Positions 1-8,219 of a stretch of 35,853 bases of DNA are shown piece by piece (position 1 is the stretch's first letter; every line of letters begins with the position of its first letter). This DNA is from Desulfocapsaceae bacterium (GTDB lineage: Bacteria; Desulfobacterota; Desulfobulbia; Desulfobulbales; Desulfocapsaceae), in NCBI GenBank assembly GCA_028697885.1, contig JAQVER010000040.1, positions 1-35,853 of the forward strand, in the 5' to 3' direction. The notes beneath the pieces are model-generated. The model saw only the letters and a program-made list of their open reading frames with translations. It did no database searches and was not told where the DNA came from. Made by a program: the position numbers and the translations under genes.

Positions 1-87
1 AAAGTAATCCTGGTAACGTTCCGCTTCCCCAGAAGAGTTGCGGTAGGTTTTCCCCAGGTGGATGTCAGCTGTGTGGATAAATTTCAT
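1..87 (-). CDS. Metallophosphoesterase of the SbcD/YhaO exonuclease type, N-terminal fragment
   Basis: The minus strand reads 29 codons from the ATG at 87-85 to the window edge, beginning MKFIHTADIHLGKTYR. The D8-x-H10 pair inside HTADIHLGK is the first metal-binding motif of calcineurin-like phosphoesterases, and this exact context is typical of DNA-repair nucleases of the SbcD/Mre11/YhaO group. In these proteins two metal ions cut DNA ends, usually with an SbcC/Rad50-type ATPase partner that may lie beyond the window. Only the first strand and loop are visible, so the subgroup cannot be settled. The gene runs off the left edge. No strong Shine-Dalgarno sequence precedes the start. Confidence 0.75.
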   Translation of the reverse strand, partial: MKFIHTADIHLGKTYRNSSGEAERYQDYF

Positions 88-139
88 TTTTTAAAATCAA
101 TTGATTACATAGTCAAAATATGAATATTTTCTCATCAAA

Positions 140-367
140 TCAGGCGCCTTGCTTGGAACCTTCGAGTTCCCTGCAACCTTCAATCATTTTGACTCGCCCG
201 ACTTCCCCGCTAGCCAGGCGAACTTTAATGCCATGGGGATGGGTTGAGGAATTTGTCAGGATATCTTTCACAATTCCTTCAGTGAGTTTAGCGGATCGCT
301 GATCCTCTTTCAAGACGATGAAAACCCGAAGGCCAGCCTTTATGTCATTCCGTTTTATGCCATTCAT
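140..367 (-). CDS. YwbE family protein (DUF2196)
   Basis: This small basic protein of 75 residues matches the YwbE pattern: an MNG start, then VFIVLKEDQRSAKLTEG, then DILTNSSTHPHGIKVRL and a closing GRV motif. It is expected to fold as a compact beta-rich domain; no reaction is established for the family. The ATG at 367 is preferred over the in-frame ATG at 376, because the AAGAG ribosome site abuts the upstream ATG with no spacing but lies about 9 nt from the one at 367, and family members begin MNG. It sits upstream of and co-oriented with the SbcD-like gene, with 52 nt between them, so co-transcription is possible. Confidence 0.8.
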   Translation of the reverse strand: MNGIKRNDIKAGLRVFIVLKEDQRSAKLTEGIVKDILTNSSTHPHGIKVRLASGEVGRVKMIEGCRELEGSKQGA

Positions 368-627
368 GATTATCATCTCTTTTTTGCCTGATTACAAATC
401 TCTGGGAATTTGCGCCTGTTAGATACTTTAAACATAGGCTGTGGCAAGTTTGATTCTCTGAATTATTGGTAAATGGTGCAAATCTGCCCTTAGTAACAAT
501 ACAATATGATCGGACAGAAAGAAATATCTGTGGCCTGCCCACCCTCTTTTTATCAAACCACTCTTTTTTTGTGCATATCATGTGCCGTTGCAAAGTAGCA
601 ATTCAGCTTTCTGAAAAGTGAACAAGC

Positions 628-682
628 CAGGAACCGTTCAGAAAGCATTATCAATAGCCAAATTATTTCTTAACGGTTCCTG
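628..682. repeat. Long inverted repeat upstream of the MFS gene
   Basis: Arms at 628-644 and 666-682 are complementary over 17 positions with one mismatch (core AGGAACCGTT / AACGGTTCCT), separated by a 21-nt A+T-rich loop. It lies 64 nt upstream of the MFS start in a 378-bp gap (368-745) that otherwise shows no gene I can support. No T-run follows either arm, so it does not look like a simple terminator. It may be an operator, a structured leader or a remnant of a small palindromic element. Confidence 0.5.
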
Positions 683-745
683 ATAATCAGGGTACAAGTT
701 ACGGATCACTCAAACACCAAACACCTGGAGCACCTCTATCCCATC

Positions 746-1930
746 ATGCCCCGACACCTCCTGATCATCCTGCTGCTTTCAGTCTTCATCGCCCTCTTGG
801 GGATCGGGATCATTGTGCCCGTGATGCCGGTGTTTGCTGAGAGCCTCGGGGCCGGAGGACTGACCCTGGGGATAATCGTCGCGGCTTTCTCCCTGACCCG
901 GGGCTTCTGTCAGCCGATAGTGGGTAACCTCTCCGACCGCTGGGGGCGGAAGAGGTTTCTCATCAGCGGGCTTTTCGTCTATGGTCTGGTCGGCCTCATG
1001 ATGCCCGAAGCCACTTCCCTTGGTTCTCTGATCCTGATCCGCGCCCTGCACGGGGTGGGCTCGGCAATGATCGTACCGGTGGCCATGGCCTATGTCGCTG
1101 ATCTGACGCCGGTGGGTCGTGAAGGCCGTTACATGGGAATGCTCAATATCGCCATTTTTACCGGATTCGGCTCCGGCCCCTTGATCGGCGGGTTTTGTAA
1201 TGACCGCTGGGGTATGGCCTCACCCTTTTATGTCATGGCGTGCTTGAGTTTCCTGGCCATGATGCTGATCATGGTGCAGCTGCCTGCCGCCCCGCCCTCC
1301 CCCGCAAAGGCTGTGCGCAGCCCCGGAGTCATCAAGTCCTTGCGGGCGATGCTGGCCAGCCACCGGACTGCCGGAATCCTGCTGGCCCGGATGGCAACCA
1401 TGATCGTCATGGTCCCGACCATGGCCTTACTCCCTCTGCTGATGCATCAATGGTTTCAGGCCACCGGCATACAGATCGGCATGGTGATCGCTGCCCGGAC
1501 CTTGGTCAATGCCGTACTGCAACACCCCTGTGGCCGCCTGGCCGACCGTATGGACAAGGTCAAGTTTCTGCGGCTCGGCTGCCTGGTGGTCAGCGCAGTG
1601 ATGTGTCTTGTGCCGTTGGCCGGGAATTTCTGGGTCCTGCTCGGCTTATTTGTGATCCTCGGCAGCGGCGAGGCGATCATCTGGCCGACCCTGGGGGCAC
1701 TGGCCACGGAAGAGGGGCGGCACTACGGGCAAGGGGCCATGATGGGAGCCTTCAATCTGGCCATGAGCAGCGGGGTCTTTATCGGGGCCATCGGGGCGGG
1801 TTTCACCTCGGACTGGTTAGGCCTGAGCTGGTCCTTCCTGCTGATCGGTATCCTGGTCCTCGTCCTGAGTCTGGTTGCCACCAGACTTATTAACAGACAA
1901 ACGGTCACGGTCAGTTGTGGCAGCACCTAA
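746..1930 (+). CDS. MFS drug:proton antiporter-like transporter (DHA1 type)
   Basis: This 394-residue protein is predicted to be an inner-membrane 12-helix exporter of the major facilitator superfamily. Visible signatures are motif A in the helix 2-3 loop (G60-NLSDRWGRKR), the motif B arginine R99 in RALHGVGSA, and the antiporter motif C near residues 139-149 (GFGSGPLIGGF). Motif C marks drug:H+ exporters rather than uptake symporters, and the start (LLGIGIIVPVMP) resembles TetA/MdtG-type proteins. The substrate cannot be read from sequence. A GGAG lies rather far (about 16 nt) from the ATG, so initiation may be weak. The long inverted repeat at 628-682 may regulate it. The next gene starts 82 nt downstream on the same strand. 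Confidence 0.85.
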   Translation: MPRHLLIILLLSVFIALLGIGIIVPVMPVFAESLGAGGLTLGIIVAAFSLTRGFCQPIVGNLSDRWGRKRFLISGLFVYGLVGLMMPEATSLGSLILIRALHGVGSAMIVPVAMAYVADLTPVGREGRYMGMLNIAIFTGFGSGPLIGGFCNDRWGMASPFYVMACLSFLAMMLIMVQLPAAPPSPAKAVRSPGVIKSLRAMLASHRTAGILLARMATMIVMVPTMALLPLLMHQWFQATGIQIGMVIAARTLVNAVLQHPCGRLADRMDKVKFLRLGCLVVSAVMCLVPLAGNFWVLLGLFVILGSGEAIIWPTLGALATEEGRHYGQGAMMGAFNLAMSSGVFIGAIGAGFTSDWLGLSWSFLLIGILVLVLSLVATRLINRQTVTVSCGST

Positions 1931-2012
1931 ACTATTAAATATAATGTAACTTCATGGTACTTGTGATGACAGAGTGGAAGCCTGGAGTGATATGTCTTGT
2001 TTGGAGGTTATT

Positions 2013-2660
2013 ATGAAAATACTTGGTATTTCCGGTTCACCTATTAAAGATAGCAATACAGATCGTGCCTTAAAAATTGTTCTTGAATCCACCTCTCTTA
2101 AAAGTGAATTCATAAAATTGAGTGATTATACTATTGGGCCGTGTGATGCCTGTCTAGCTTGTATCAAAACCAACAGGTGTATTAAAAAAGATGATGGGGT
2201 CATGCTGGCTGAAAAAACCTACAAGGCTGACGCCGTAATTATCGCAGGCTTTACCCCCTATTCTTCCCTTGATAGCCGCACCAAGACTTATATGGAACGA
2301 CTTTATCCTCTGCGGCATCGCCATGGCTTGATGGCAGACAAACCTGGTGCGGCCATTATTACCAGTGCCATTCCCCACGGACAAGAAGGAATGCTTCCTG
2401 CCGCCGAAATTGGCATTCAGGCCATCAAGAATTTCATGATTGAAGAAGGGATGAAGTTTATTGGTGGGGTGTCTTTACTTGGTAATGTCCCCTGCGTGCG
2501 CTGCGGTCAGGATGGCCAGTGCCAGATGTCCAGTTTGAAAATGCTCCATGGCCCGGATGCCACCCCGGAAAGCGTGGGCATAAATGATTTTGAAAACGAC
2601 CCGCAGAAAGTCGCCGAGCTGCAACAATTGGGAGAGGCAATCATGAACTCTCTTTATTAG
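2013..2660 (+). CDS. Iron-sulfur flavoprotein / NADPH-dependent FMN reductase family
   Basis: The 215-residue protein has a flavodoxin-like fold with the N-terminal phosphate-binding loop LGISGSP (residues 4-10). It then carries the compact cluster motif C44-x2-C47-x2-C50-x5-C56, which in archaeal and anaerobe Isf proteins binds a [4Fe-4S] cluster beside FMN. Members shuttle electrons from ferredoxin or NAD(P)H to oxidants. A second cysteine group (PCVRCGQDGQC) near residue 170 is extra. The ATG at 2013 is chosen because a perfect GGAGG lies 5 nt upstream; a longer reading from 1974 lacks such a site. It is richer in A+T than the MFS gene before it. A degenerate paralogous fragment follows. 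Confidence 0.85.
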   Translation: MKILGISGSPIKDSNTDRALKIVLESTSLKSEFIKLSDYTIGPCDACLACIKTNRCIKKDDGVMLAEKTYKADAVIIAGFTPYSSLDSRTKTYMERLYPLRHRHGLMADKPGAAIITSAIPHGQEGMLPAAEIGIQAIKNFMIEEGMKFIGGVSLLGNVPCVRCGQDGQCQMSSLKMLHGPDATPESVGINDFENDPQKVAELQQLGEAIMNSLY

Positions 2661-2710
2661 CAACAAGGGATAACAGACTCGCTTTTGCCGAATTTTTATT
2701 CACTTCCAAA

Positions 2711-2869
2711 ATGACTCAAGCCCCTCTCAAGCTCCTGGGTATCTCTAAGATCCCGCTCCAGAGCAATTGCCAGACAGGCCTTATCACCTGTTACCTTGAA
2801 CAAAGGATTAGAGCTTCTAATATTCATTATCTGCTTATTGATTTGCCAGTACGCGAGTGTTTTTCATGA
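2711..2869 (+). pseudogene. Probable remnant of a second FMN-reductase-like gene
   Basis: A 52-codon reading frame starting at ATG 2711 encodes LKLLGIS, a degenerate loop (KIPLQSN), a helix-like stretch ending YLEQRIRAS, and IHYLLIDLP, then stops. Laid by eye against the N-terminus of the flavoprotein just upstream (LGISGSPIKDSN, then a helix ending VLES), the first strand, the P-x-x-SN loop and the helix position match. The loop glycines are lost. It reads as the first beta-alpha-beta unit of a flavodoxin-fold reductase with no rest of the gene. Its last 35 nt overlap the 3' end of the opposing gene at 2835-3296. A chance short frame cannot be excluded. Confidence 0.4.
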
Positions 2870-3296
2870 TTTTGTAGGCGGCAGTCCCACTTGGCTGTGG
2901 TGGGATATTGCGCGCTTCAAGTTGCTTGATTACGAAGGCAAACGCTTCATCTTTTACGGATGCATCCCACCCACCGGGAGAAGAAAGGATGAAGCGCTTA
3001 TTGCTCCCGTGGAGCACCATCGTGCCCTCAACTTCTCCAATCTCAACGCGGGATATCTCATCCCAGCGAATTTGCCATTTGCCAAAATATGATTGATGAG
3101 TAAGTCCCTCACTGTCGATGTCGAAACTTCCGGAACCCAGCACCATGTATGCCCCAAAGAGTGAAGAGAAAGCACATCCAGCGGATTGCCAATAGAGCTG
3201 AGACAGGAATGTTACAAACATTCCTATAGCACAGAGCACCATCCACCCCCCGCCGATGATCCTGTATGAGCGCATTTCAATGTGGTAATTTTCCAT
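2835..3296 (-). CDS. Small membrane protein with a PH-like C-terminal domain, function unknown
   Basis: The 153-residue product has two hydrophobic segments (about residues 13-34 and 40-57) joined by a short turn, then a soluble beta-rich part. That part reads FDIDSEGLTHQSYFGKWQIRWDEISRVEIGE followed by a C-terminal helix ending KQLEARN. A strand pattern with W-x-E-I and a closing helix after a two-helix membrane anchor is common in bacterial PH-like (bPH) proteins of unknown function; this is a fold-level inference. The start has no clear ribosome site. Its 3' end is convergent with the FMN-reductase fragment. No catalytic residues are evident. Confidence 0.6.
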   Translation of the reverse strand: MENYHIEMRSYRIIGGGWMVLCAIGMFVTFLSQLYWQSAGCAFSSLFGAYMVLGSGSFDIDSEGLTHQSYFGKWQIRWDEISRVEIGEVEGTMVLHGSNKRFILSSPGGWDASVKDEAFAFVIKQLEARNIPPQPSGTAAYKIMKNTRVLANQ

Positions 3297-3501
3297 AATA
3301 TTTATTGTTTAATCCACCCAGAAGTTGCTATTCATCTCTTCTAAAAAGATTCAATTCTATTTATTTTTATGCCATCTCTCTTATGCAATTCCATTTAATT
3401 GCAGGGAAGAAAGATCAAAGCAATTTTTTCAAAGATACGAGCGAGCCCCCCCTTTTTTCATCATGCCGGAACAGCCGTTAAAATCTGTCCCCATTGCCTG
3501 C

Positions 3502-6396
3502 CTATGGGTTTATTTTGTCATCCTGCAGGGTTTCACGGATCGAACGTGCCAGATCGTCTACGGAAAAAGGCTTCTGGATAAAATGAATACCTGTATCAAG
3601 GACTCCGTGGTGCGCAATTACATTTGCAGTATAACCCGACATATAGAGGCACCGCATTGTTGGTCGGAGAGATGAAAGCCGTTGTGCAAGTTCCCGGCCA
3701 TTCATTTCAGGCATTACCACATCGGTAATGAGCAGATCAATTCCCCCGGTATGTTCCTCAACCAGTTGCAACGCCGCCATCGGTGTGTTGGCGCTGAGCA
3801 CATTGTAACCCAAGCGTTTGAGGATAGTCTTGGCAAGATTCAGGAGTACAGCCTCATCTTCCACCAGCAGTACCGTTTCCGTACCTCCTAAGGATTCTGG
3901 CGCCGGCTGGGTTTCTGCTGTCACAGTTTCAGTTGTGAAACTGGGCAGATAGATGCGAAAGGTGGTACCTTGACCAGGCTCGCTATAAACATTGACAAAG
4001 CCGTTGTTCTGTTTGACGATGCCATAAACAGTAGCCAGCCCCAAGCCGGTCCCCTTACCCTTTTCCTTGGTAGTGAAGAAAGGCTCAAAAATGTGAGCCA
4101 GGATTTCTTTATCAATGCCGCAGCCATTATCGCTGACTACCAGCAGAACATATTCTCCAGGACAAAAACCCGGATGATCAGCGCAATAAACCGTATCCAA
4201 GGAGATGTTGTCCGTTTCAATGGTGATTCTGCCGGTATCGGCAATGGCATCGCGGGCGTTGATCATCAGATTGGCCAGGATCTGGTCAAGCTGAGAAGGA
4301 TCCATCTTCACGGGCCATAGCCCGTGGCCAGGCAACCAGGCAAGGTCGATGTTTTCACCGATAAGCCGTTGGAGCATTTTCAGCATGCCGGCAACAGTAT
4401 CATTGAGATCAATGATTTTTGGTTTTGCCGTCTGTTTACGGGCAAAGGCGAGAAGCTGGCGGGTAAGATCAGCGGAGCGCATGGCCGCCTTGCGGATTTC
4501 CACAAGCCCCTCATGTACAGGACTTGTGGCCTCAATCTGGTCAAGAGAAAGATCGCTGTAACCGATAATCGTCTGGAGCATGTTGTTGAAATCATGGGCT
4601 ACGCCACCGGCCAGTCTGCCTACCGATTCCATCTTCTGCGCCTGAAGCAGCTGGGCCTGCAAGCGTTCTTTTTCCTCCTGTGCCTGTCTCTGTTTCGTGA
4701 TATCGCAGATGACTCCGTCAATCCACAACACCTTTCCCGTAGTATCGAAAACCCCTTGCCCCCTTTCATATACCCAAAGTATTGTGTTGTCGGACCTGAG
4801 GAGGCGATATTCAAACGCAAAGGGAAGGTGTGCGCCCACCCCTTGCTGGACGGTAGAATGTACCAACTCGCGATCATCAGGATGGATAATGCTGATGTAG
4901 GAACGAACAGCGTTATCGATGAAATCCGTGGCAGGATAGCCAGTCATCCCCTTGACTACTGAGCTTAAAAAGATCATGGTTCTTTGAGCGTCGTTCAGGC
5001 AGCGACAGGCAACACCCGGCAGATTGTTGACCAGGGTTCGATACCGTTCCTCGCTTTCAAGTAAGTCCTTTTCCGCTTGTTTGCGCTCGCTGATATCGGT
5101 GGCAAAGGAGAAGGTGAAATGCTCCGTTCCATGTTCAAAATGATTGATCGTGACTTCGACCGGAAAGGTTGAGCCGTCTTTCCGTCTATGGAGAGTCTCG
5201 ATCGTGCCGGACCAATTGAGACCCATCTTCTTTTTTTGCTCGAGCCATTGTTCCTGGGTAAGGACGGGGTTAATATCGAAAACTGTCATCGAAAGAAGTT
5301 CATTACAACTGTAGCCAAGTCTTTCACAAGCACTGGTATTAACGTACTTTATTCTCCCCTCTTCATCGAGGCGGAAGACACCTATCGTCAAACGTTCGAT
5401 ACATGATTGAGTGAGCTGCAAATCGTCTTCAGCCCTTTTACGCTGGGTGATATCCATCAGCAGGGCAAGAACATAATCCACCTTCCTGTCAATACGCCGT
5501 ACGCAGCCGATAGAAAGTTCAGTCCAGACAATGGAGCCATCCTTGTGGAAAAAACGTTTTCTCATGGAGTATTCATCAATGACGCCGGAAAGAAGACGAT
5601 TGAACTGAACCAGATCGGCCTCCAGATCATCAGGATGGGTCAGTTGTTCCCAATTTAATTCGGCTAATTCTTCACGGGAATAACCCAGCATCCGGCACAA
5701 CTCGTCATTTACCTGCAACCAGCCTTTCTCTGGCGAAGTGATGGCCATGCCAACGATCTGTCGCTCAAAAAAAAGGCGCATCCGCTCTTCACTGGCCTCT
5801 AATTTTCTTGCATCGCGCTCGCGCCGCAACCGGCTGACCATGAGCATGCCCAACAGAGTCGTGGCCAGCGGGTAGATCAGCATGACCGGCAGAGTGGTCT
5901 GCGATAAAACTTGCAGAGCTATCTTCCAGGGAAGGATGAACATCAGGGCCAGCATGACCACATGAACGAGGATGCCGAACAGGTAAAGCTCACGCCAGGA
6001 AATTTTTTCAAGGGTGGAGAGATGGAAATGGCGCCAGAGAATGCCTGACGAACCGGTGGCCAGGATCACCGCAACTCCGGTCCAGGCAGCAGGGCCTCCC
6101 ACGAAAAAACGTAAGATGGCAGTCATTGCCATTGCCACCATGGTTGGGATCGCGCCAAAGAAGAGACCTGAAACACAGAGCAGCACAGAGCGCGTGTCAA
6201 ACACTATTCCTGGCACATAGGTCCAGGGGGAGAGGATGAGGATGCAGCCCAGAATGCCTAGCATTATACCGATTACCACCTGTATGAACCGACCGGGTTT
6301 GATAAGGTATCGACTGGTCATCAGGTCATAAATAAAGGCCACTGCCAGCAACAGGACAGCATTTTGGGTCAGGCTCAGGAAAACATTGTCAGTCAT
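3502..6396 (-). CDS. Membrane-bound hybrid sensor histidine kinase with 5TM-LytS, PAS x3, kinase and receiver domains
   Basis: This 964-residue inner-membrane sensor kinase starts with about 190 residues of a multi-helix 5TMR-LYT (LytS-type) sensor region. Three PAS domains follow (about 200-320, 325-440 and 450-570; the first two end in DITQRK and DISERK). Then come a dimerisation/phosphoacceptor domain with H601 in VAHDFNNM, an ATPase domain (N-box near 709, DNGCG at 756, F-box EPFFTT and the GKGTGLGL lid at 771-788), and a C-terminal receiver (842-958) with phosphoacceptor D892 in TDVVMPEMNG and conserved K942. The kinase core is of the HDFNN type often paired with a fused receiver. No separate response regulator lies nearby, so the output is unknown. 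AGGAG sits 9 nt before the ATG. Confidence 0.93.
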   Translation of the reverse strand: MTDNVFLSLTQNAVLLLAVAFIYDLMTSRYLIKPGRFIQVVIGIMLGILGCILILSPWTYVPGIVFDTRSVLLCVSGLFFGAIPTMVAMAMTAILRFFVGGPAAWTGVAVILATGSSGILWRHFHLSTLEKISWRELYLFGILVHVVMLALMFILPWKIALQVLSQTTLPVMLIYPLATTLLGMLMVSRLRRERDARKLEASEERMRLFFERQIVGMAITSPEKGWLQVNDELCRMLGYSREELAELNWEQLTHPDDLEADLVQFNRLLSGVIDEYSMRKRFFHKDGSIVWTELSIGCVRRIDRKVDYVLALLMDITQRKRAEDDLQLTQSCIERLTIGVFRLDEEGRIKYVNTSACERLGYSCNELLSMTVFDINPVLTQEQWLEQKKKMGLNWSGTIETLHRRKDGSTFPVEVTINHFEHGTEHFTFSFATDISERKQAEKDLLESEERYRTLVNNLPGVACRCLNDAQRTMIFLSSVVKGMTGYPATDFIDNAVRSYISIIHPDDRELVHSTVQQGVGAHLPFAFEYRLLRSDNTILWVYERGQGVFDTTGKVLWIDGVICDITKQRQAQEEKERLQAQLLQAQKMESVGRLAGGVAHDFNNMLQTIIGYSDLSLDQIEATSPVHEGLVEIRKAAMRSADLTRQLLAFARKQTAKPKIIDLNDTVAGMLKMLQRLIGENIDLAWLPGHGLWPVKMDPSQLDQILANLMINARDAIADTGRITIETDNISLDTVYCADHPGFCPGEYVLLVVSDNGCGIDKEILAHIFEPFFTTKEKGKGTGLGLATVYGIVKQNNGFVNVYSEPGQGTTFRIYLPSFTTETVTAETQPAPESLGGTETVLLVEDEAVLLNLAKTILKRLGYNVLSANTPMAALQLVEEHTGGIDLLITDVVMPEMNGRELAQRLSSLRPTMRCLYMSGYTANVIAHHGVLDTGIHFIQKPFSVDDLARSIRETLQDDKINP

Positions 6397-6681
6397 AGAT
6401 AGTTACTCCTGGAATAATAAAATGATACATTCATTTTTAATTTTATATTATATCCAACCCTTGAGTGTCATGTCTCTCTGGCAAGGTTTTGTTTGTATGA
6501 GCTGATGCTTCATTTTTTTCTAGAGAATTTTAAGTCTGGATCTCCAAGGAAAAGAGTCAGATCATGGCCTCTTCGATAGAATTTGCTCTCGGAAATCAAA
6601 GGCGTAACAGTTGGCTTCAATATTCCCTTCCTTAAAGTTTGGAAATGAAATCAAGTCCGCTTGGGGTGACAGGGTAAATAG

Positions 6682-6711
6682 TAGACACTTTCGCGAGAGT
6701 AGATATATAAT
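6682..6711 (+). promoter_or_regulatory. Sigma-70-type promoter for the PilZ gene
   Basis: TAGACA at 6682-6687 and a perfect TATAAT at 6706-6711 are separated by 18 nt. The predicted start of transcription, near 6718, gives a leader of about 90 nt before the PilZ ATG at 6807. The rest of the 410-bp divergent gap (6397-6806) is A+T-rich and shows no other gene apart from the tiny frame at 6729. Confidence 0.55.
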
Positions 6712-6728
6712 CCCTCAGAAGGTGTTCA

Positions 6729-6797
6729 ATGAAAAAACTTGTAAGACATGTAGTGTCTTGCAAGAAGAAAAGGCAAAGTAAACAATTTCTTGTTTAA
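6729..6797 (+). CDS. Possible 22-residue basic leader peptide
   Basis: ATG at 6729 opens a 22-codon frame (start MKKLVRHVVSCKKKRQSK, end FLV, then TAA) with AGAAGG about 6 nt upstream. It ends 9 nt before the PilZ start. Ten of the 22 residues are Lys, Arg or His. Its codons run through the dyad at 6738-6764, so translating it would disturb that hairpin, which is a usual arrangement for a regulatory leader peptide. However, the predicted transcript start at about 6718 leaves only some 10 nt of leader, which argues against efficient initiation. Real translation is unproven. Confidence 0.25.
   Translation: MKKLVRHVVSCKKKRQSKQFLV
6738..6764. repeat. Dyad symmetry in the PilZ leader
   Basis: CTTGTAAGACA and TGTCTTGCAAG (6738-6748 and 6754-6764) pair at 10 of 11 positions around a 5-nt spacer. 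Lying about 20-46 nt after the predicted transcript start, it could act as an operator or as an RNA hairpin. No U-run follows. Confidence 0.5.
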
Positions 6798-6806
6798 TCG
6801 AGGTTA

Positions 6807-7199
6807 ATGCCCCCCATGAAGAGCAGACGAACACATCAGAGAATCTCAAATCAGCAAGATGTCGATGTATATCTCTATAACAAGAGCAACGATTCTCAAC
6901 TGACAGATCGGGTGACGGCCTTACTTCTAGATATGTCCCGGCAGGGAGCTGGGTTGAAATTCTCCCAGGTGCTCATTGATGGCAAGCATCTCTTTTATGC
7001 CGCACTTGATTCAGATACTATATTCTTAATAATCGTTTTTCGATCCACAGATAACGATCCTGAAGAAATGACGCCTCTCGTGGCACGCCCTATCTGGTTT
7101 GATCGAGACATGGAAGATAGTACCATGCCTTTCAGGATGGGAGTTCAATTCATCGCCCCTGCCACGCCGTCAGTTCTCAGTCGTTTAATACGAGCATAG
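6807..7199 (+). CDS. PilZ domain protein (putative c-di-GMP receptor)
   Basis: The 130-residue protein shows both PilZ signature elements: R8-x3-R12 near the N-terminus and D42-x-S44-x2-G47 (DMSRQGAG) about 30 residues later. The usual closing strand follows as PFRMGVQFI. In PilZ proteins these arginines and the DxSxxG turn clamp intercalated c-di-GMP, and single-domain members relay the signal to motility, polysaccharide or enzyme partners by contact. It has no membrane segment. A GAGG lies just before the ATG; an alternative in-frame ATG three codons later is also possible. It converges with the SYLF gene at its 3' end, and the target of signalling is not shown by the neighbours. Confidence 0.75.
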   Translation: MPPMKSRRTHQRISNQQDVDVYLYNKSNDSQLTDRVTALLLDMSRQGAGLKFSQVLIDGKHLFYAALDSDTIFLIIVFRSTDNDPEEMTPLVARPIWFDRDMEDSTMPFRMGVQFIAPATPSVLSRLIRA

Positions 7200-7219
7200 A
7201 GTTCTGCAGTCTTTGTGGT

Positions 7220-7915
7220 TCAATTGCTATTGGTGATCTCAGATATTTTTTTATTAAATTTTATAACTAGATCCGGAATGTTTGCAAAATTCTTTTTACT
7301 TAACAATTCAGACACAGGAAGTGAATAAAGATTCCAGGTCGCATCATGATCAATACTTATAACAGCCCCCGCCATGGAGACCCCGGCAAAGAGTCCTCTG
7401 CTCCTGGAATAAGAGTAAATTTCTGATTTCAACATTATGTCGGTGCTGGCTTCTGCATGTCTACCTATTGGCCCCGCAGCAATGGAAGCATCAGCTCCCA
7501 GGGTAAATTTTCCTTTCTGAATTGCTTCGATACTCCTCATTTTTTTAAAAACGAGGACAACATCGCTGGACTCGGCGCCAATTTGCCAACCAATACTTCC
7601 GCCTGTCAGTTGAACCATTATCGGATAAAACCAGCCGCCTCCTTTAAGATCTCTGACCGCCATTAATCCGGTGCCGTGCCTGCCCCCTATGACGAATCCC
7701 GCCTTGATAAGGCCTGGAATGATGATCACGCCATATGAATTGGCGAGAAGCGAAGGAGGTATTGTTTTTTCGGGAATGGCCATCATCTCATCGAGAACGA
7801 CTGTTGCCTCATACACTTTGATTAACTCACTGCTATATTGTTCTGCATGAACTTGAGAGGCTGGCCAGCATAAGACCATTAAAAGAAAAAAAGTCAGTTG
7901 CATCATTTTTTTCAT
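7220..7915 (-). CDS. Exported SYLF-domain (Ysc84-like) lipid-binding protein
   Basis: The 231-residue protein opens with a signal peptide (basic start, hydrophobic core to about residue 18, likely cleavage after VHA at 24). The rest matches the SYLF/DUF500 family: a helical start with AVVLDEMM-like text, IIIPGLIKAGFVIGGRHGTG, QLTGGSIGWQIG, VLVFKKM, and the LGADASIAAGPIG segment with a downstream SYSRSRGLFAGVSMAG motif. SYLF domains bind phosphoinositides in eukaryotes; bacterial members are periplasmic or outer-membrane-associated, with poorly known roles. GGAG lies about 8 nt before the ATG. The 300-bp gap upstream separates it from the divergent protease gene. Confidence 0.88.
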   Translation of the reverse strand: MKKMMQLTFFLLMVLCWPASQVHAEQYSSELIKVYEATVVLDEMMAIPEKTIPPSLLANSYGVIIIPGLIKAGFVIGGRHGTGLMAVRDLKGGGWFYPIMVQLTGGSIGWQIGAESSDVVLVFKKMRSIEAIQKGKFTLGADASIAAGPIGRHAEASTDIMLKSEIYSYSRSRGLFAGVSMAGAVISIDHDATWNLYSLPVSELLSKKNFANIPDLVIKFNKKISEITNSN

Positions 7916-8146
7916 GTTGAATCTCCATTTATATTATTGCGTATGCGTCCCAGAAGAAGAGATTCTGAGGGACAAATTTGCTGGACTGTCTGATGGTATC
8001 AGGATATCATCCTTGATTCTTAAAATCAAATTAAGGATAGGTTATAAACGTGGTTCTTAAACCATTCATAAAATTATTGAATCTAGCTAAGGGTTCTCTT
8101 CTCAATGGTAAAAACAGCGATCCAAAACAAAAAAACCATTATTTCT

Positions 8147-8175
8147 TTGATTAATAAAATTTAAATTCATAAAAT
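8147..8175 (+). promoter_or_regulatory. Sigma-70-type promoter for the Lon-like protease gene
   Basis: TTGATT (8147-8152) and TAAAAT (8170-8175) are separated by exactly 17 nt in an A+T-rich divergent gap (7916-8219). Transcription would start near 8182, leaving a leader of about 38 nt that carries AGGAG 6 nt before the ATG at 8220. No other gene is visible in the gap. Confidence 0.45.
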
Positions 8176-8219
8176 CAACTTAGTCCCGCATATCTTAAGA
8201 AAAATCACCAGGAGAATTA

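Noticed and set aside
1240-1893. 217-codon frame inside the MFS gene in another phase
   Set aside because: It overlaps the MFS protein, which has clear motifs A and C, and has the composition of a GC-rich off-frame.
2013-3296. Flavoprotein, fragment and membrane protein considered as a transposed island because of lower G+C
   Set aside because: No transposase, direct repeats or tRNA border were found; A+T richness alone is weak evidence.
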